Shown here one piece after another: positions 25,501-33,804 of a DNA stretch of 56,217 nt (the first letter of the stretch is position 1; each line of letters starts with the position of its first letter). This stretch comes from an uncultured Corynebacterium sp. (GTDB taxonomy: Bacteria > Actinomycetota > Actinomycetes > Mycobacteriales > Mycobacteriaceae), in the NCBI RefSeq assembly GCF_946222305.1, contig NZ_CAMIHZ010000014.1:1-56217 (forward strand), written 5' to 3'. Made by a program: the position numbers and the translations under genes. Below the pieces are notes generated by a model. The model saw only the letters and a program-made list of their open reading frames with translations, was not told the origin of the DNA and made no database searches.

Positions 25501-27609
25501 CAGCGACCAGCCGGATTCCCGCTGCACGACCTCGTCCAGCTCACGCAAGCGGGCGGCGAAGAATGGGGACACCTCGTACAGGTCCTTGCCCATCTTGCGG
25601 TGCTGCGAGCCGAAGCCCGAGTACACCCACACCGAGCCAGTTGCTGCCGGGGCATCCGAGGACTTCACGTGCGCGCCACTGCGCTTTTCCGCCAAACGGC
25701 GCAAACCGTCGATCGCCTGGTCGAAGTCCCCCGCCAGGACCGCACCTCGGGAACGACCATGGTTCCGGCCAGCCAAGGCGCGCGCCACGGACTCCAGCGT
25801 CACACCCTTAGAATCCTTGTTTTCCTCCAACCAGTTGGCGAGGTCTTCAGCGGCGTGGCGGCGTCGGGAAGGAAGCAAACCGCTCACAGGAAGGATGAAT
25901 TTTGGTTCGACGCCCTCGTCGACCACCATCGCGCCGCCGGCTGGGGTCACGTCTTCCTCGAGCTCGGGCTGCTGCGCCTCCGGCGCGGTGATGACCACGT
26001 GCGCGTTCGTGCCACCGAAGCCGAATCCGGACACGCCAGCCACGGGGCGGCCGGAGTATTCGGGCCACTCCCGGGCGTCCTCCACGACTTCGAGGTGCGT
26101 GCCATCGAAATCGATGTAGGGGTTGGGGCCCGCGTAGTTCAGCGAAGGCGGGATGGTGCCGTGTTCCAGGGCCTTGACGACCTTGATCACGCCAGCCACA
26201 CCTGCGGCGGCTTCTGTGTGGCCGAAGTTGGTCTTGGCGCTGCCGAGCAGCAGTGGGCTGGCGGCATCACGTGGCCCGGACAGCACGGTTCCCAACGCGG
26301 TGGCCTCGATCGGGTCACCCAGGATGGTGCCGGTGCCGTGGGCTTCGACATAGTCCACGTGCAGTGGGGAAATACCAGCATCGGCATAGGCTGCGCGCAG
26401 CACGTCGACCTGCGCATCCGGGTTGGGTGCGGTCAATCCGTTGGAGCGACCATCGGAGTTCACCGCGGAGCCCTTGATGACGGCCAGCACGTTATCGCCA
26501 TCGCGGCGGGCATCGGCGAGGCGCTTGAGGACGACCACGCCTGCACCATCGGAGCGGACAATGCCGTCAGCATCATCGGAAAAGGCATGAATCTTGCCGG
26601 TGGGGCTGAGCACGCCCAGCTCGGAGAACGCCACGGTGCCAAAGGGGCTGGCGAGGATATTCACGCCACCGGCGATAGCCACGGAGGAATCCCCATCGCG
26701 GAGGGAGCGCACGGCTTGGTGGATGGAAACCAGAGAAGCCGAGCAAGCGGTATCCACGGAAATGGATGGGCCCCGGAAGTCGAAGGCATAGGAAATGCGG
26801 TTGGCGATGATGGCCGAGGAGTTACCGGTGAGTGCATAAGGGTGCGCTTCCACCGGATCCGCGGAGATCAGCATTCCGTAATCGTTGTTGTTGGACGCCA
26901 TGAACACACCCACTGGCAGTCCGCGCAATTGGTTGGCGGGGATACCGGCGTTTTCGAGCGCTTCCCATGTCAGCTGCAACACGATGCGTTGCTGCGGATC
27001 CATGTTGGCGGCTTCCACTGGGGAAAGGCCGAAGAACTCCGCATCGAAAGCTGCAATGTCATCGAGGTAGCCGCCCGTGAGCACCGCCTCTTCCAAACGG
27101 CGGGTCATTTCCTTGTCCGCGGCGTACTCGGACCAGCGGCCTGCGGGCAGCTCGCCCACGCCACTGCGGTAACCGAGGAACATCTCCCACATCTCGTCGG
27201 CATTGGCTGCACCTGGGTAGCGGCCGGCCACACCCACGATGGCCACATCGCGTTCATCTGGGGTCAGCGCTTGGCCCGAACCACTTGCTTGGGCGGGGAA
27301 GAAGGTGGCGTCGGTGGAAACAGAACCTCGGCCGTTGATCAGGTAGTCCGATAGTGCGGCGATGGAGTTGAACTCATAGGCCACCGTCGCGTCGAGGTTT
27401 TGCCCGGTGAGGCGCTCGAGGTCGCCGGAAAGGATGACGACATCGCGGGAGGACAGGCCGAACTCCTCCATTGAACGTTCGTCGGTGATTTCCTCTGGGG
27501 ACAAGCCGGTGGTTTTCGCCACCCAATTCCGCAGCCACTGGCGCATCTCGGAGATGCTGGTGGGGCGGCTGTTCGAGGATGCAGAGCCGGCTGTGAGATT
27601 GTCCTCCAT
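22558..27609 (-). CDS. pks13: Polyketide synthase Pks13 (mycolic acid condensase)
   Basis: Condenses the FadD32-activated meromycolate with the AccD-derived carboxyacyl chain to form the beta-keto precursor of mycolates. The 1683-residue protein has the Pks13 order: N-terminal acyl carrier domain (EEFGLSSRD, Ser about 53), ketosynthase at about 120-545 (VDTACSASL, Cys about 289), acyltransferase at about 640-960 (VVGQSMGEIAAAF), second carrier domain (GLDSLMGMRIKNR), a long Ala/Gly/Thr-rich linker, and a C-terminal thioesterase (GGWSFGGALAYEV with Ser about 1480; His in LNGDHLAIV about 1657). I chose the ATG at 27609; AAGGAAAGGA lies about 14 bases upstream. It lies between fadD32 and accD, the conserved mycolate trio. 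Confidence 0.97.
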   Translation of the reverse strand: MEDNLTAGSASSNSRPTSISEMRQWLRNWVAKTTGLSPEEITDERSMEEFGLSSRDVVILSGDLERLTGQNLDATVAYEFNSIAALSDYLINGRGSVSTDATFFPAQASGSGQALTPDERDVAIVGVAGRYPGAANADEMWEMFLGYRSGVGELPAGRWSEYAADKEMTRRLEEAVLTGGYLDDIAAFDAEFFGLSPVEAANMDPQQRIVLQLTWEALENAGIPANQLRGLPVGVFMASNNNDYGMLISADPVEAHPYALTGNSSAIIANRISYAFDFRGPSISVDTACSASLVSIHQAVRSLRDGDSSVAIAGGVNILASPFGTVAFSELGVLSPTGKIHAFSDDADGIVRSDGAGVVVLKRLADARRDGDNVLAVIKGSAVNSDGRSNGLTAPNPDAQVDVLRAAYADAGISPLHVDYVEAHGTGTILGDPIEATALGTVLSGPRDAASPLLLGSAKTNFGHTEAAAGVAGVIKVVKALEHGTIPPSLNYAGPNPYIDFDGTHLEVVEDAREWPEYSGRPVAGVSGFGFGGTNAHVVITAPEAQQPELEEDVTPAGGAMVVDEGVEPKFILPVSGLLPSRRRHAAEDLANWLEENKDSKGVTLESVARALAGRNHGRSRGAVLAGDFDQAIDGLRRLAEKRSGAHVKSSDAPAATGSVWVYSGFGSQHRKMGKDLYEVSPFFAARLRELDEVVQRESGWSLVEKILDDEQNFDTESAQVGITCIQIALTELLQHLGAKPAAVVGQSMGEIAAAFAVGGLSKEDAVLVACHRSRLMGEGEDSLPEDKQGAMAVVEFGVEELATFTSEHPEFAKVEPAVYAAPGMTTVGGPREPVAKLVEHLEVEGKFARLLPVKGAGHTSMLDPILGELHFEIGDIQPRPIHTPLYSTVDRGRVYRPGESLHDADYFVRCTRQPVWFRDATGQQFDDGFRTFVEISPNPVALMPLMNNSFAHDASDSKLLFLLKRKEPVAETVANCLAELYVQGGDIDLKALIGPYGPAAAVPGVRWNLQRHWTNARPSSGGVTGLPGVCVDLPDGRVAFSVGADLVPSILALAEAIAEQVAPGAQVVASEEHAVLPSAGALTAMATKSLGGWSVEIYDATTSSAMPLVGEAFISSLSLTGAGTSSTDANKAGDHAAVTSTGAMATGDENSAGAGKSSASNTKNHALPEVDTDAMRWSPDSGESVAGRLRAIVSESMGYDAEDLPGELPLIDLGLDSLMGMRIKNRVEYDFDLPPLQVQTLRDGSVDDVIALVERMVAEKNADGDSSGAGSNTGAATAPGAAAGASSTANTIATTGANTQAGEEKTTDYTASAGGVAPRDASERLVFATWAKVVGKAAPGVTSTLPEISEEQAQSVAERLSERSGGEITAKDVLEAESMEPLAELVRANLETAVEGNIRVLRARDDENADGQRKPSVFFFHPAGGSSVVFQPLMRRLPADVPVYGVERLEGELQDRAAQYIDEIIEYSAGLPVILGGWSFGGALAYEVANQLAQRAERGEPTVEISRIVLLDTVQPKNPAPDTPEEMHKRWDRYAEFAKRTYGLPLEVPHDLLDEHGEGVMLTMFQQFLQSPEVGGLGLPAGVLEHQRASFVDNRILESLDFSQWATVSAPVTLFRAERMHDGAIELEPAYAEVAEDGGWAQIVEDLTIIHLNGDHLAIVDEPEIGKVGKVLAQQIDEDLKR

Positions 27610-27781
27610 AGGGAACCGCGATGTCCTTTCCTTCTTGAGAAACTGTTTTCGCCTCGCCACGGGATCCGTGGCGAGCGAGTTGAGCGTTGCAAACTATTTT
27701 TCGTCAGTAATGGTCAATAACAGTGTATGGGCACAGGTGGCTGTGCCCATCATGTAACCGCCGACGAGATGGAAAATGAAA

Positions 27782-27834
27782 CACCGTGGGGCCGCTGCCA
27801 CTCCCCCATGGGGTGAGCCTCGGCCGCCACGGTG
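27782..27834. terminator. Terminator between fadD32 and pks13
   Basis: CACCGTGG at 27782-27789 pairs with CCACGGTG at 27827-27834, with an inner GGCCG/CGGCC stem. On the minus strand it begins ten bases after the fadD32 stop and is followed by TTTCATTTTC. It suggests that pks13 has its own promoter or that read-through is partial. Confidence 0.7.
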
Positions 27835-27843
27835 GGTGCGCAG

Positions 27844-29700
27844 CTAGTCGAACTTGCCTTCCAGGTAAGCCTTCGCAGCAACGCGGCGGGCAATTTTGTG
27901 CGCGCTGGAGCGTGGGATGCCGCCCGGGGCGACGATGCGTACGTCCTGCGGCTGTACGCCGTGGACCTTGGTAACGGCCGCGCGTATCGCGTCGATCGCT
28001 GCGGCGTCTCCTTCCTCCGACGCCTCGGGGTCGCGCTCGGCGACGATCACCAGGCCCTCGATGTTTTCGGCTTCGACGGCGAACGCGGCGATGACCGCGG
28101 CTGCGGTCTGGTCCTGAGCTTCGTCAGCCGTGGCTTCGATGTCCTGCGGGTAGTGGTTGCGACCCGCGACGATGATGAGGTCCTTCAGGCGACCGGTGAT
28201 GTACAGCTGGCCGTCGATGATGACAGCGAGGTCACCCGTGCGCATCCAGTTATCTTCGGCTGCGTCGCCCGTCGCGGAGCCTTCCGAGAGCCGGTTGGCT
28301 TGCGGCAGATGATTGCGGAAGGTTTCCTTGGTCTCGTCTTCACGGTTGAGGTAACCGGCGGCCATGTTTTCACCGTGTACCCAGATCTCGCCGACGGAAC
28401 CTTCCGGCAGCTCCTCTTCGGTCTCTGGGTCCACGATCGTCATGACCTGCGGGGCGCAGACTTGGCCGAGCGACATCAGCGGCATGGCATTTTCGTCGTT
28501 TTCCGCCAGTTCCTTTGCTGTGCCGGAGGCCAGTGCTTCGCGGTCGAACCACTTGGTCAGTGGACGATCGTCGCTCTGTGGGGTGGTGACCAGCAGCGTA
28601 GCTTCTGCCAAGCCGTAGGAAGGGCGCAGGGTCTGGCGGTCCAAGCCGTGCTTGGAGAACATTTCGATGAACTTCTCCACGGTGCTGTTGTGCACGGGCT
28701 CGGAACCGTTGATCACGCCATCCACGCGGGACAGGTCCAGGTTTTCCAGGCCTGGGGTGGTGGCAGGGTCCGCGTAGCGCACTGCCATCTCCAGTGCGAA
28801 GTTGGGGACGACGGTGTAGGTGTTTTCCTCATCACCGTCCTTGTTCAGCTGCTTCAGCCAACGGGATGGATCCTGGATGAAGTCGCGGGGACTCATCAAG
28901 TCGAAGGGCACGCCCAAAATGATCACGAACGCGGCGAGGATCACGCCCATGTCGTGGTGCAGTGGCAGCCAGGTGACCAAGCGCATCGGTGGCTTGAGAT
29001 TGGCTGCAGAGAAGATTTGCAGGACGTTGGTGACGATGGACTTGTGGGTCAGCACCACACCAGCGGGTGTACGGGTGGATCCGGAAGTGTACTGCAGGAA
29101 TGCTTCGTCGCTACTCTTTGGCGCGAGCTCCGGGTTGGACATGATGGCCATCATGGGGTTGACCCATTCATCAGCGAGGGAGTCCGGGAGGGCATCCACG
29201 GTCAGCACACGGGGGCGTTCCGCAGCAGGCACCCCAGCGAAGTGCTGGCGAACGGCGGACGCGGACTGCTTGTTGGTCAGCACCACCTTGGGCTCGGACG
29301 ACCCCAATACGGCCGTGAGGTGGCCGGTGTGTCCCGGCTCGTTCGGATCGTACAGCGGTACCGGAGCCATCTTGGCGTACATGGCACCGAGGAACGCGTA
29401 CATGTATTCCGGAGAGTTGTTGGCGAGGATAGCCACGCGATCGCCTGGTTCCGCAACTTGCTGCAAACGCACGCAGACGGCCTTGATACGGGTGTTGGCT
29501 TCGGCGCGAGTGACTTCGCGCAGGGTGCCTTCGCGGGATTCGCTGAAATCCCAGTAGCGGATCAACGTGCTGTCGGCGGAGCCCTCCATTTGGGCCATGG
29601 TGAAGAGCATCTCGCACATGCCCGACAAGGTGAGCTGGTCGGGAACGTTGATATTTCCCTGCTCGTCATAGAACTGCTTCATTGCAGACTGAATGTCCAT
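27844..29700 (-). CDS. fadD32: Long-chain fatty acyl-AMP ligase FadD32
   Basis: Activates the meromycolate chain as acyl-adenylate and loads it on the N-terminal carrier domain of Pks13. The 618-residue protein has the ANL motifs LQYTSGSTRTPAGVVLTHKS, TWLPLHHDMG, RPSYGLAEATLLV and WMRTGDLAVIIDGQLYITGR, and a C-terminal Lys in RSSAHKIARR. The HHDMG sequence and the extra loop after it are typical of fatty acyl-AMP ligases rather than CoA ligases. AAGGGA precedes the ATG at 29700 with six-base spacing. A terminator-like hairpin separates it from pks13, and the Rv3802-like gene lies directly upstream on the same strand. Confidence 0.96.
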   Translation of the reverse strand: MDIQSAMKQFYDEQGNINVPDQLTLSGMCEMLFTMAQMEGSADSTLIRYWDFSESREGTLREVTRAEANTRIKAVCVRLQQVAEPGDRVAILANNSPEYMYAFLGAMYAKMAPVPLYDPNEPGHTGHLTAVLGSSEPKVVLTNKQSASAVRQHFAGVPAAERPRVLTVDALPDSLADEWVNPMMAIMSNPELAPKSSDEAFLQYTSGSTRTPAGVVLTHKSIVTNVLQIFSAANLKPPMRLVTWLPLHHDMGVILAAFVIILGVPFDLMSPRDFIQDPSRWLKQLNKDGDEENTYTVVPNFALEMAVRYADPATTPGLENLDLSRVDGVINGSEPVHNSTVEKFIEMFSKHGLDRQTLRPSYGLAEATLLVTTPQSDDRPLTKWFDREALASGTAKELAENDENAMPLMSLGQVCAPQVMTIVDPETEEELPEGSVGEIWVHGENMAAGYLNREDETKETFRNHLPQANRLSEGSATGDAAEDNWMRTGDLAVIIDGQLYITGRLKDLIIVAGRNHYPQDIEATADEAQDQTAAAVIAAFAVEAENIEGLVIVAERDPEASEEGDAAAIDAIRAAVTKVHGVQPQDVRIVAPGGIPRSSAHKIARRVAAKAYLEGKFD

Positions 29701-29776
29701 GCCACATCCCTTGATTGTCGTTCGGAAATCTTTTTGTTTTATCTAGTGAAACATATCGCAGAAACGTGTGTGCGCG

Positions 29777-30715
29777 TTATCCGCCATCAACGATCTTCTT
29801 GGTCCACCCCACTACCCACTCCGGGGCGGTCGCACCACCAGGTAGTACGCGACGGTTCTTGGCGTAATCCTTATGCACGGGATTGGCCAGGAACATTTCT
29901 CGGGCCTTGCCAACAGCGTTGACTGGATCACGAGGGCCATCGCACACCAAGTCACCCACAGCGCAGATATTGAAGACTCGATCGTTCAATCCACCGAATC
30001 CATCGGGGCGCGGGCCGCGCATAGTCGCACCCGGAACGATGCCCTGAATCAGGCCGCTCACGGGGTTCAGCGCAATTTCTGCACCCACTCCGTTGACCTG
30101 CTTGTTGCCCACCAGAATGCCCTTATCGAGTTCCTGGCGACCATCGGCGATCAACGTCACTCCGCGCACAGAGTCCGCAGGCACTGGCCCACGATCGTTA
30201 CCGATGTTGTTGGCCATGTCACCCATGATCACCGCGCCCTGACTGAAACCAACCAGTAGGAATTTGGTCGCGGGGCACTGCTCATGCGTTGCCTTCATTT
30301 CATTGGCGATCTTGCCGTAGCCCTCGGCGCGGGAAGCGTCGTAAGTCTTTTCGTGCTGGGCATTGATGTTGCGGAACTGCGCAGTGTACGGCACAGTCCA
30401 GACCTTCAGCTGATCCGGGCTGTATTTCCGCTGCAAAGGCTGAGTCGCCTGCAACAGCAGTGACCATTTGAATGCATGCGGGTTGATGGGGTCGTCATTA
30501 GCCTTGGACTCCCACGTGCCCGGCGCTGCAATCAACTCATATGGTGCACATCCCGGTGGGTTTTCCGGTTGGTTCGGTGCCGCGGAGTTCGATGGTTTCT
30601 TCGGCCCCGGTTTGGATGGGCCACTGGTGTTGTTGTTATTGATCCACGACCCCACACCAATGGCGATCACCGCGACCACCACAATGGCAGCCACGATCGT
30701 GAGCAGTTTTTTCAT
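29777..30715 (-). CDS. Cutinase-like envelope hydrolase (Rv3802c-like)
   Basis: A 312-residue membrane-anchored serine hydrolase of the cutinase family, corresponding in position and sequence type to Rv3802c, a phospholipase/thioesterase needed for normal mycolate balance in mycobacteria. An N-terminal anchor (residues 4-23) is followed by a Pro/Ser-rich linker to about 55 and the alpha/beta hydrolase domain, with the nucleophile in LLVGFSQGAVIMG (Ser about 158). The cutinase Asp/His pair is expected in CAVGDLVCDG (about 260) and ANPVHKDY. It lies between the DUF732-like gene and fadD32, the same order as in other mycolate producers. Confidence 0.9.
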   Translation of the reverse strand: MKKLLTIVAAIVVVAVIAIGVGSWINNNNTSGPSKPGPKKPSNSAAPNQPENPPGCAPYELIAAPGTWESKANDDPINPHAFKWSLLLQATQPLQRKYSPDQLKVWTVPYTAQFRNINAQHEKTYDASRAEGYGKIANEMKATHEQCPATKFLLVGFSQGAVIMGDMANNIGNDRGPVPADSVRGVTLIADGRQELDKGILVGNKQVNGVGAEIALNPVSGLIQGIVPGATMRGPRPDGFGGLNDRVFNICAVGDLVCDGPRDPVNAVGKAREMFLANPVHKDYAKNRRVLPGGATAPEWVVGWTKKIVDGG

Positions 30716-30739
30716 GTTCTTTCTACCTGCCGTCTCGTG

Positions 30740-31393
30740 TTACTTGCAGTACACCTTTTTGGCCGCATCCTGGATGGCCTTCGCTGCATCCTCGGGCTTA
30801 TCGACCACGCCCTGCGCCTGCAGTTGTCCTGCCGTCATCGGCAGGTAGCTGCGGATGCGGGTGTCACCGCCTTTTTCGCATGACGCCTTGGCCGCCGCGA
30901 TCACTTGGTCTTGCAGGTTTGCCGACGCATCCTTGTCACCGGCCTTGTCGAAGTTGATGCCTTGGGTTTTCAGCTCCTTGAGGAAGTCCTCGTCCTCACC
31001 CGAGCGGTTGCCCCCAGCTGGAACGTCTTCCACTTCGGTCACGCTGCCGTCTTCGGCGGTCGTCGCCGGGGCAGAACTCTCTCCCGACGCATCAGCGGCA
31101 CTCGACTTGGACGTGGCGTCGGAACCAGAAGGCGTTTCTGAAGAGTCGGTTGCCGAAGAGGAAACGGAAGGCACGCTGGACTCCGCGGAGGAAGACTGAG
31201 CGTTGTTGTCCACAGTGGAGTCCGAACCACACGCGACCGCGCCGCCGCCGATCAAGACAGCCACGAGTGGGGCGACGAGCCATCCACGACGGGTGGAGCG
31301 ACGGGATATTGCGGTTGAGCTTGCATCGGCCGAAAGGTCGTCGAACTGAACTGTGCGGGTGCGTTGAGCGTGGGACTTGGGGGAAACAGACAT
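30740..31393 (-). CDS. DUF732-like lipoprotein
   Basis: A 217-residue protein with a membrane segment WLVAPLVAVLIGGGAVAC that ends in a plausible lipobox Cys at about residue 55. Residues 57-125 are extremely Ser/Ala/Glu-rich and probably a disordered spacer. The C-terminal 80 residues form a small helical domain with two Cys (AAKASCEKGGD and AKKVYCK), as in DUF732-type mycobacterial secreted proteins. About 35 residues precede the membrane segment, longer than a usual lipoprotein signal. AAGGAGC lies seven bases before the ATG. It lies between a mycolyltransferase and the Rv3802-like hydrolase; the role is unknown. Confidence 0.75.
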   Translation of the reverse strand: MSVSPKSHAQRTRTVQFDDLSADASSTAISRRSTRRGWLVAPLVAVLIGGGAVACGSDSTVDNNAQSSSAESSVPSVSSSATDSSETPSGSDATSKSSAADASGESSAPATTAEDGSVTEVEDVPAGGNRSGEDEDFLKELKTQGINFDKAGDKDASANLQDQVIAAAKASCEKGGDTRIRSYLPMTAGQLQAQGVVDKPEDAAKAIQDAAKKVYCK

Positions 31394-31428
31394 AACGTGG
31401 GCTCCTTAAAAAGTCTGCTAAAAGGCTA

Positions 31429-31474
31429 AAGCCTTTGGCTGATGGTCGCCTGAAGCCACCATCGCCAAAGGCTT
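31429..31474. terminator. Terminator after the LGFP mycolyltransferase
   Basis: AAGCCTTTGGC at 31429-31439 pairs perfectly with GCCAAAGGCTT at 31464-31474. Read on the minus strand it starts about 20 bases after the mycolyltransferase stop and is followed by T-rich sequence (CTTTTAG, then GACTTTTT) just before the next ribosome binding site. Confidence 0.75.
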
Positions 31475-31495
31475 GCAACTCCGGCGGAAATCGCT

Positions 31496-33457
31496 TTACT
31501 TCTTGACGATCTTGCCGTTGATCTCGCTGATTTCGCCACCCTGGAACACTACGGTTTGACCACCGGCTGGGATGGCCTTCTGGTCTTCCTTCGGCAGGCC
31601 GAAGCGACCTTGCTCGAACTTATCCTCACCCCAAGCATCGAAGATTGCACCCTTGTAGATGATCTTCGCGCCGGTCTGTGGGGACCAGTAGATGTAACCA
31701 CCGGTGAACTCGGACATCTTGCCTTTGTTCTTCGGCAGGGTGATCTCACCGGTTACTGGGAAGCCCAGCTTGGACTCCGGGCCGTTGACGGACATGTACT
31801 TCTTGGCGATTTCGCCCTGAACGTATTGGGTCTTGCCGTCCTTATCGCGGGTGATAACACCGTTCTGGAACTGCTGTACCCAGCCATCGCCCATCTTCTT
31901 GGCTTCCGCGGTTGGGTAGCCCAGTGGGCCGGCCTCGTACTTGACCTTGCCCCAAGCGTCCATGATGTCCTTGGCAACAGCTACGGCACCGGTTTCTGGG
32001 GTCCAGTAGATGTTGCCGTTTTCGAACTCGACGAAGCGACCGCGACCGTCTGGGGTCGTGATCTCCTCGGTCTTCGGGTAGCCCAACCAGGAGTGGGTGC
32101 CCTTCAAGCTGGCGTAGAGAGCGCCGATGCGTCCCCACAGGAAGTGCGCACCGGTTGCTGGGCTCCAGTAGGCGCGACCACCGCGGAAGTCTTGGACCTT
32201 GCCCTTGTTGGCGCCGTCGTACTCATCGGAGATGCAGGCACCCAGCTGTGGGTACTTGCTGACAGCTGCGCCAATCGCACCGACCGGCTTACAGGTAGCA
32301 CCGCGATCTTCGGCGGACAGGCCGAAGGTATCGGCGATGTGTGGCCATGCCTGGGTCATCTCAAACTGCCAGTAAGGCCAGTCGTGGGTGCCGGATGGGC
32401 GGAACTGGGTAATGACCTTCTTGTTGGCCTTCTTGGCGTAACGCACAAAGGTTTCGGTGGTCATGCGCGACATCGCCTCGAGGCCGAAGCCCGCCATGTT
32501 GGCTGGCATGCCCGGCAGCGCACCTGGCTTGTCGTACTTGCCGGCGTTGCCGTTACCCGCAGAGACGTAGACGGTCGTGTCGCCTAGGTTCTTGATGCCC
32601 AGCTTTGGATCGTGGTCGATCCAGTCCTGGGAGCCGTATGGACCCCACATCTTCTGCGCATCGTAGCCACCGCCGTCGTTGGTGGCGTATCCGATTGCCT
32701 GTGGCATTCCGTAGGAGGTGGTGTCTAGGTAGCCGGAGAAGGATCCGACGAATCTCCACATCTTCGGGAAGCGCTCGGCCAGGTTCATCGCGGCGGTGCC
32801 GCCCATGGAGAGACCGACGATGGCGCGGTCTTCGGTGGAGCGCCAACCTTCACGCAGAACGGCGGGCAGTTCCTGGGTCAGGAAGGATTCCCACTTGTAG
32901 TGCTTGCCCTTATCTGGCTTCTGCCAATCGGTGTAGAAGGAGGACTGGCCACCGACGGGCATAACGACGTTGACGTTCTTGTCCGCGTAGAAGGAGGTGA
33001 TGTTGGTGGACAGGGTCCAACCGGATTCATCGTCGCGAGCACGCAGACCATCCAGCGCCCACACGGTGGGGAACTTCTTGTCTGGGTTCTTGTACCAGTC
33101 ACGGGCCAGGAGAATCTGCACCTTGATGGGCTTGCCCGGCATGGCCTTGGAGTTGATGAAAACGTTGGCCCAACGATCGGTGATCCACTCTACGCGGTCC
33201 ACGCTCACACCTTCAGGCAGGCCTTGCAGTGGCTGCTCAGTTACCTTCTGCGGGGTGCGCTTGGGCAAGCTATCTGGGTTCAGGTAGCCGGTGCCGGAGC
33301 CTGGGCTGTGGGAAAACGGGGATCCCGGTGTCTGCTGGGCGGAAGCCACTGGTGCAGCAGACAAGCCGAGGGCAACAGCCAGAGGCAGTGCCAAGGTGGC
33401 TGCGCTCACGCGGCGTGCGGAGCGGAAGCGAGGGGAGTTATTCGCGGCAGGGCGCAT
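31496..33457 (-). CDS. cop1: Trehalose mycolyltransferase with LGFP repeats
   Basis: An antigen-85/PS1-type enzyme that moves mycolate from trehalose monomycolate to arabinogalactan or a second trehalose outside the cell. The 653-residue protein has a signal peptide cleaved near residue 40 (PVASA) and an esterase domain with the nucleophile in IVGLSMGGTAAMNLA (Ser 217) and the His in SGTHDWPYWQFEM. From about 390 to the end it has LGFP-type repeats (for example HSWLGYPKTEE, GPLGYPTAEA, SKLGFPVTGE and GRFGLPKEDQ) thought to bind the cell wall. This layout is that of the corynebacterial Cop1/Csp1 protein. An AAGGA site precedes the ATG at 33457, with an ATGTAA in between. Confidence 0.95.
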   Translation of the reverse strand: MRPAANNSPRFRSARRVSAATLALPLAVALGLSAAPVASAQQTPGSPFSHSPGSGTGYLNPDSLPKRTPQKVTEQPLQGLPEGVSVDRVEWITDRWANVFINSKAMPGKPIKVQILLARDWYKNPDKKFPTVWALDGLRARDDESGWTLSTNITSFYADKNVNVVMPVGGQSSFYTDWQKPDKGKHYKWESFLTQELPAVLREGWRSTEDRAIVGLSMGGTAAMNLAERFPKMWRFVGSFSGYLDTTSYGMPQAIGYATNDGGGYDAQKMWGPYGSQDWIDHDPKLGIKNLGDTTVYVSAGNGNAGKYDKPGALPGMPANMAGFGLEAMSRMTTETFVRYAKKANKKVITQFRPSGTHDWPYWQFEMTQAWPHIADTFGLSAEDRGATCKPVGAIGAAVSKYPQLGACISDEYDGANKGKVQDFRGGRAYWSPATGAHFLWGRIGALYASLKGTHSWLGYPKTEEITTPDGRGRFVEFENGNIYWTPETGAVAVAKDIMDAWGKVKYEAGPLGYPTAEAKKMGDGWVQQFQNGVITRDKDGKTQYVQGEIAKKYMSVNGPESKLGFPVTGEITLPKNKGKMSEFTGGYIYWSPQTGAKIIYKGAIFDAWGEDKFEQGRFGLPKEDQKAIPAGGQTVVFQGGEISEINGKIVKK

Positions 33458-33601
33458 AGATTACATCTTTCCTTCGTGAGCGTCAGTTAAGTCGATTTAG
33501 TCGTGCTGCGCCGAGTCCGAAGCAGGTTCCCCTCCTGCTTCGGAGCTGGCTCGCGTGGCAATTGACGATAGTCATTATTACAAGCGTTTCGACGACCACT
33601 T

Positions 33602-33629
33602 GTGTAACACGCTGAAAACTTAAAGTTTT
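33602..33629. promoter_or_regulatory. Paired palindromes upstream of cop1
   Basis: GTGT-A-ACAC at 33602-33610 and AAAACT-TAA-AGTTTT at 33615-33629 are both perfect inverted repeats, about 145-170 bases before the mycolyltransferase start. They stand out in GC-rich surroundings and could be regulator sites. No known box is recognised. Confidence 0.35.
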
Positions 33630-33714
33630 ACTTGAGGGTTAGGTTACCACGGGAAAACTAAAAGTGGAACGTTGGCTATTTTTTCCACAACGCTGGCCAA
33701 CTTTCTCAAACAGA

Positions 33715-33752
33715 AAGGGCGACGCCCCGCTGTGAACGGGAACGTCGCCCTT
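33715..33752. terminator. Terminator after the second mycolyltransferase
   Basis: AAGGGCGACG at 33715-33724 pairs with CGTCGCCCTT at 33743-33752, and an inner CCCG/CGGG pair extends it. On the minus strand it is followed by TTTCTGTTTG. Confidence 0.85.
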
Positions 33753-33804
33753 AGGCTCTCACTCCAAGCGACCTCGGCCGCTGGCGCGAAAACAGTGAAA
33801 GCAA

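Larger units (their letters stand above)
33458..33804. other. Upstream region of the LGFP mycolyltransferase
   Basis: A 347-base interval without a gene. It contains the terminator of the next mycolyltransferase (33715-33752), two palindromes (33602-33629) and A/T-rich DNA that probably holds the promoter. I see no small RNA with confidence. Confidence 0.6.

Noticed and set aside
24388..27354. Very long open frame (988 codons) on the plus strand opposite pks13
   Set aside because: It is antisense to well-conserved Pks13 domains. High GC at third positions makes long antisense frames common here. It has no ribosome binding site and a His/Arg/Gly/Val composition typical of shadows.
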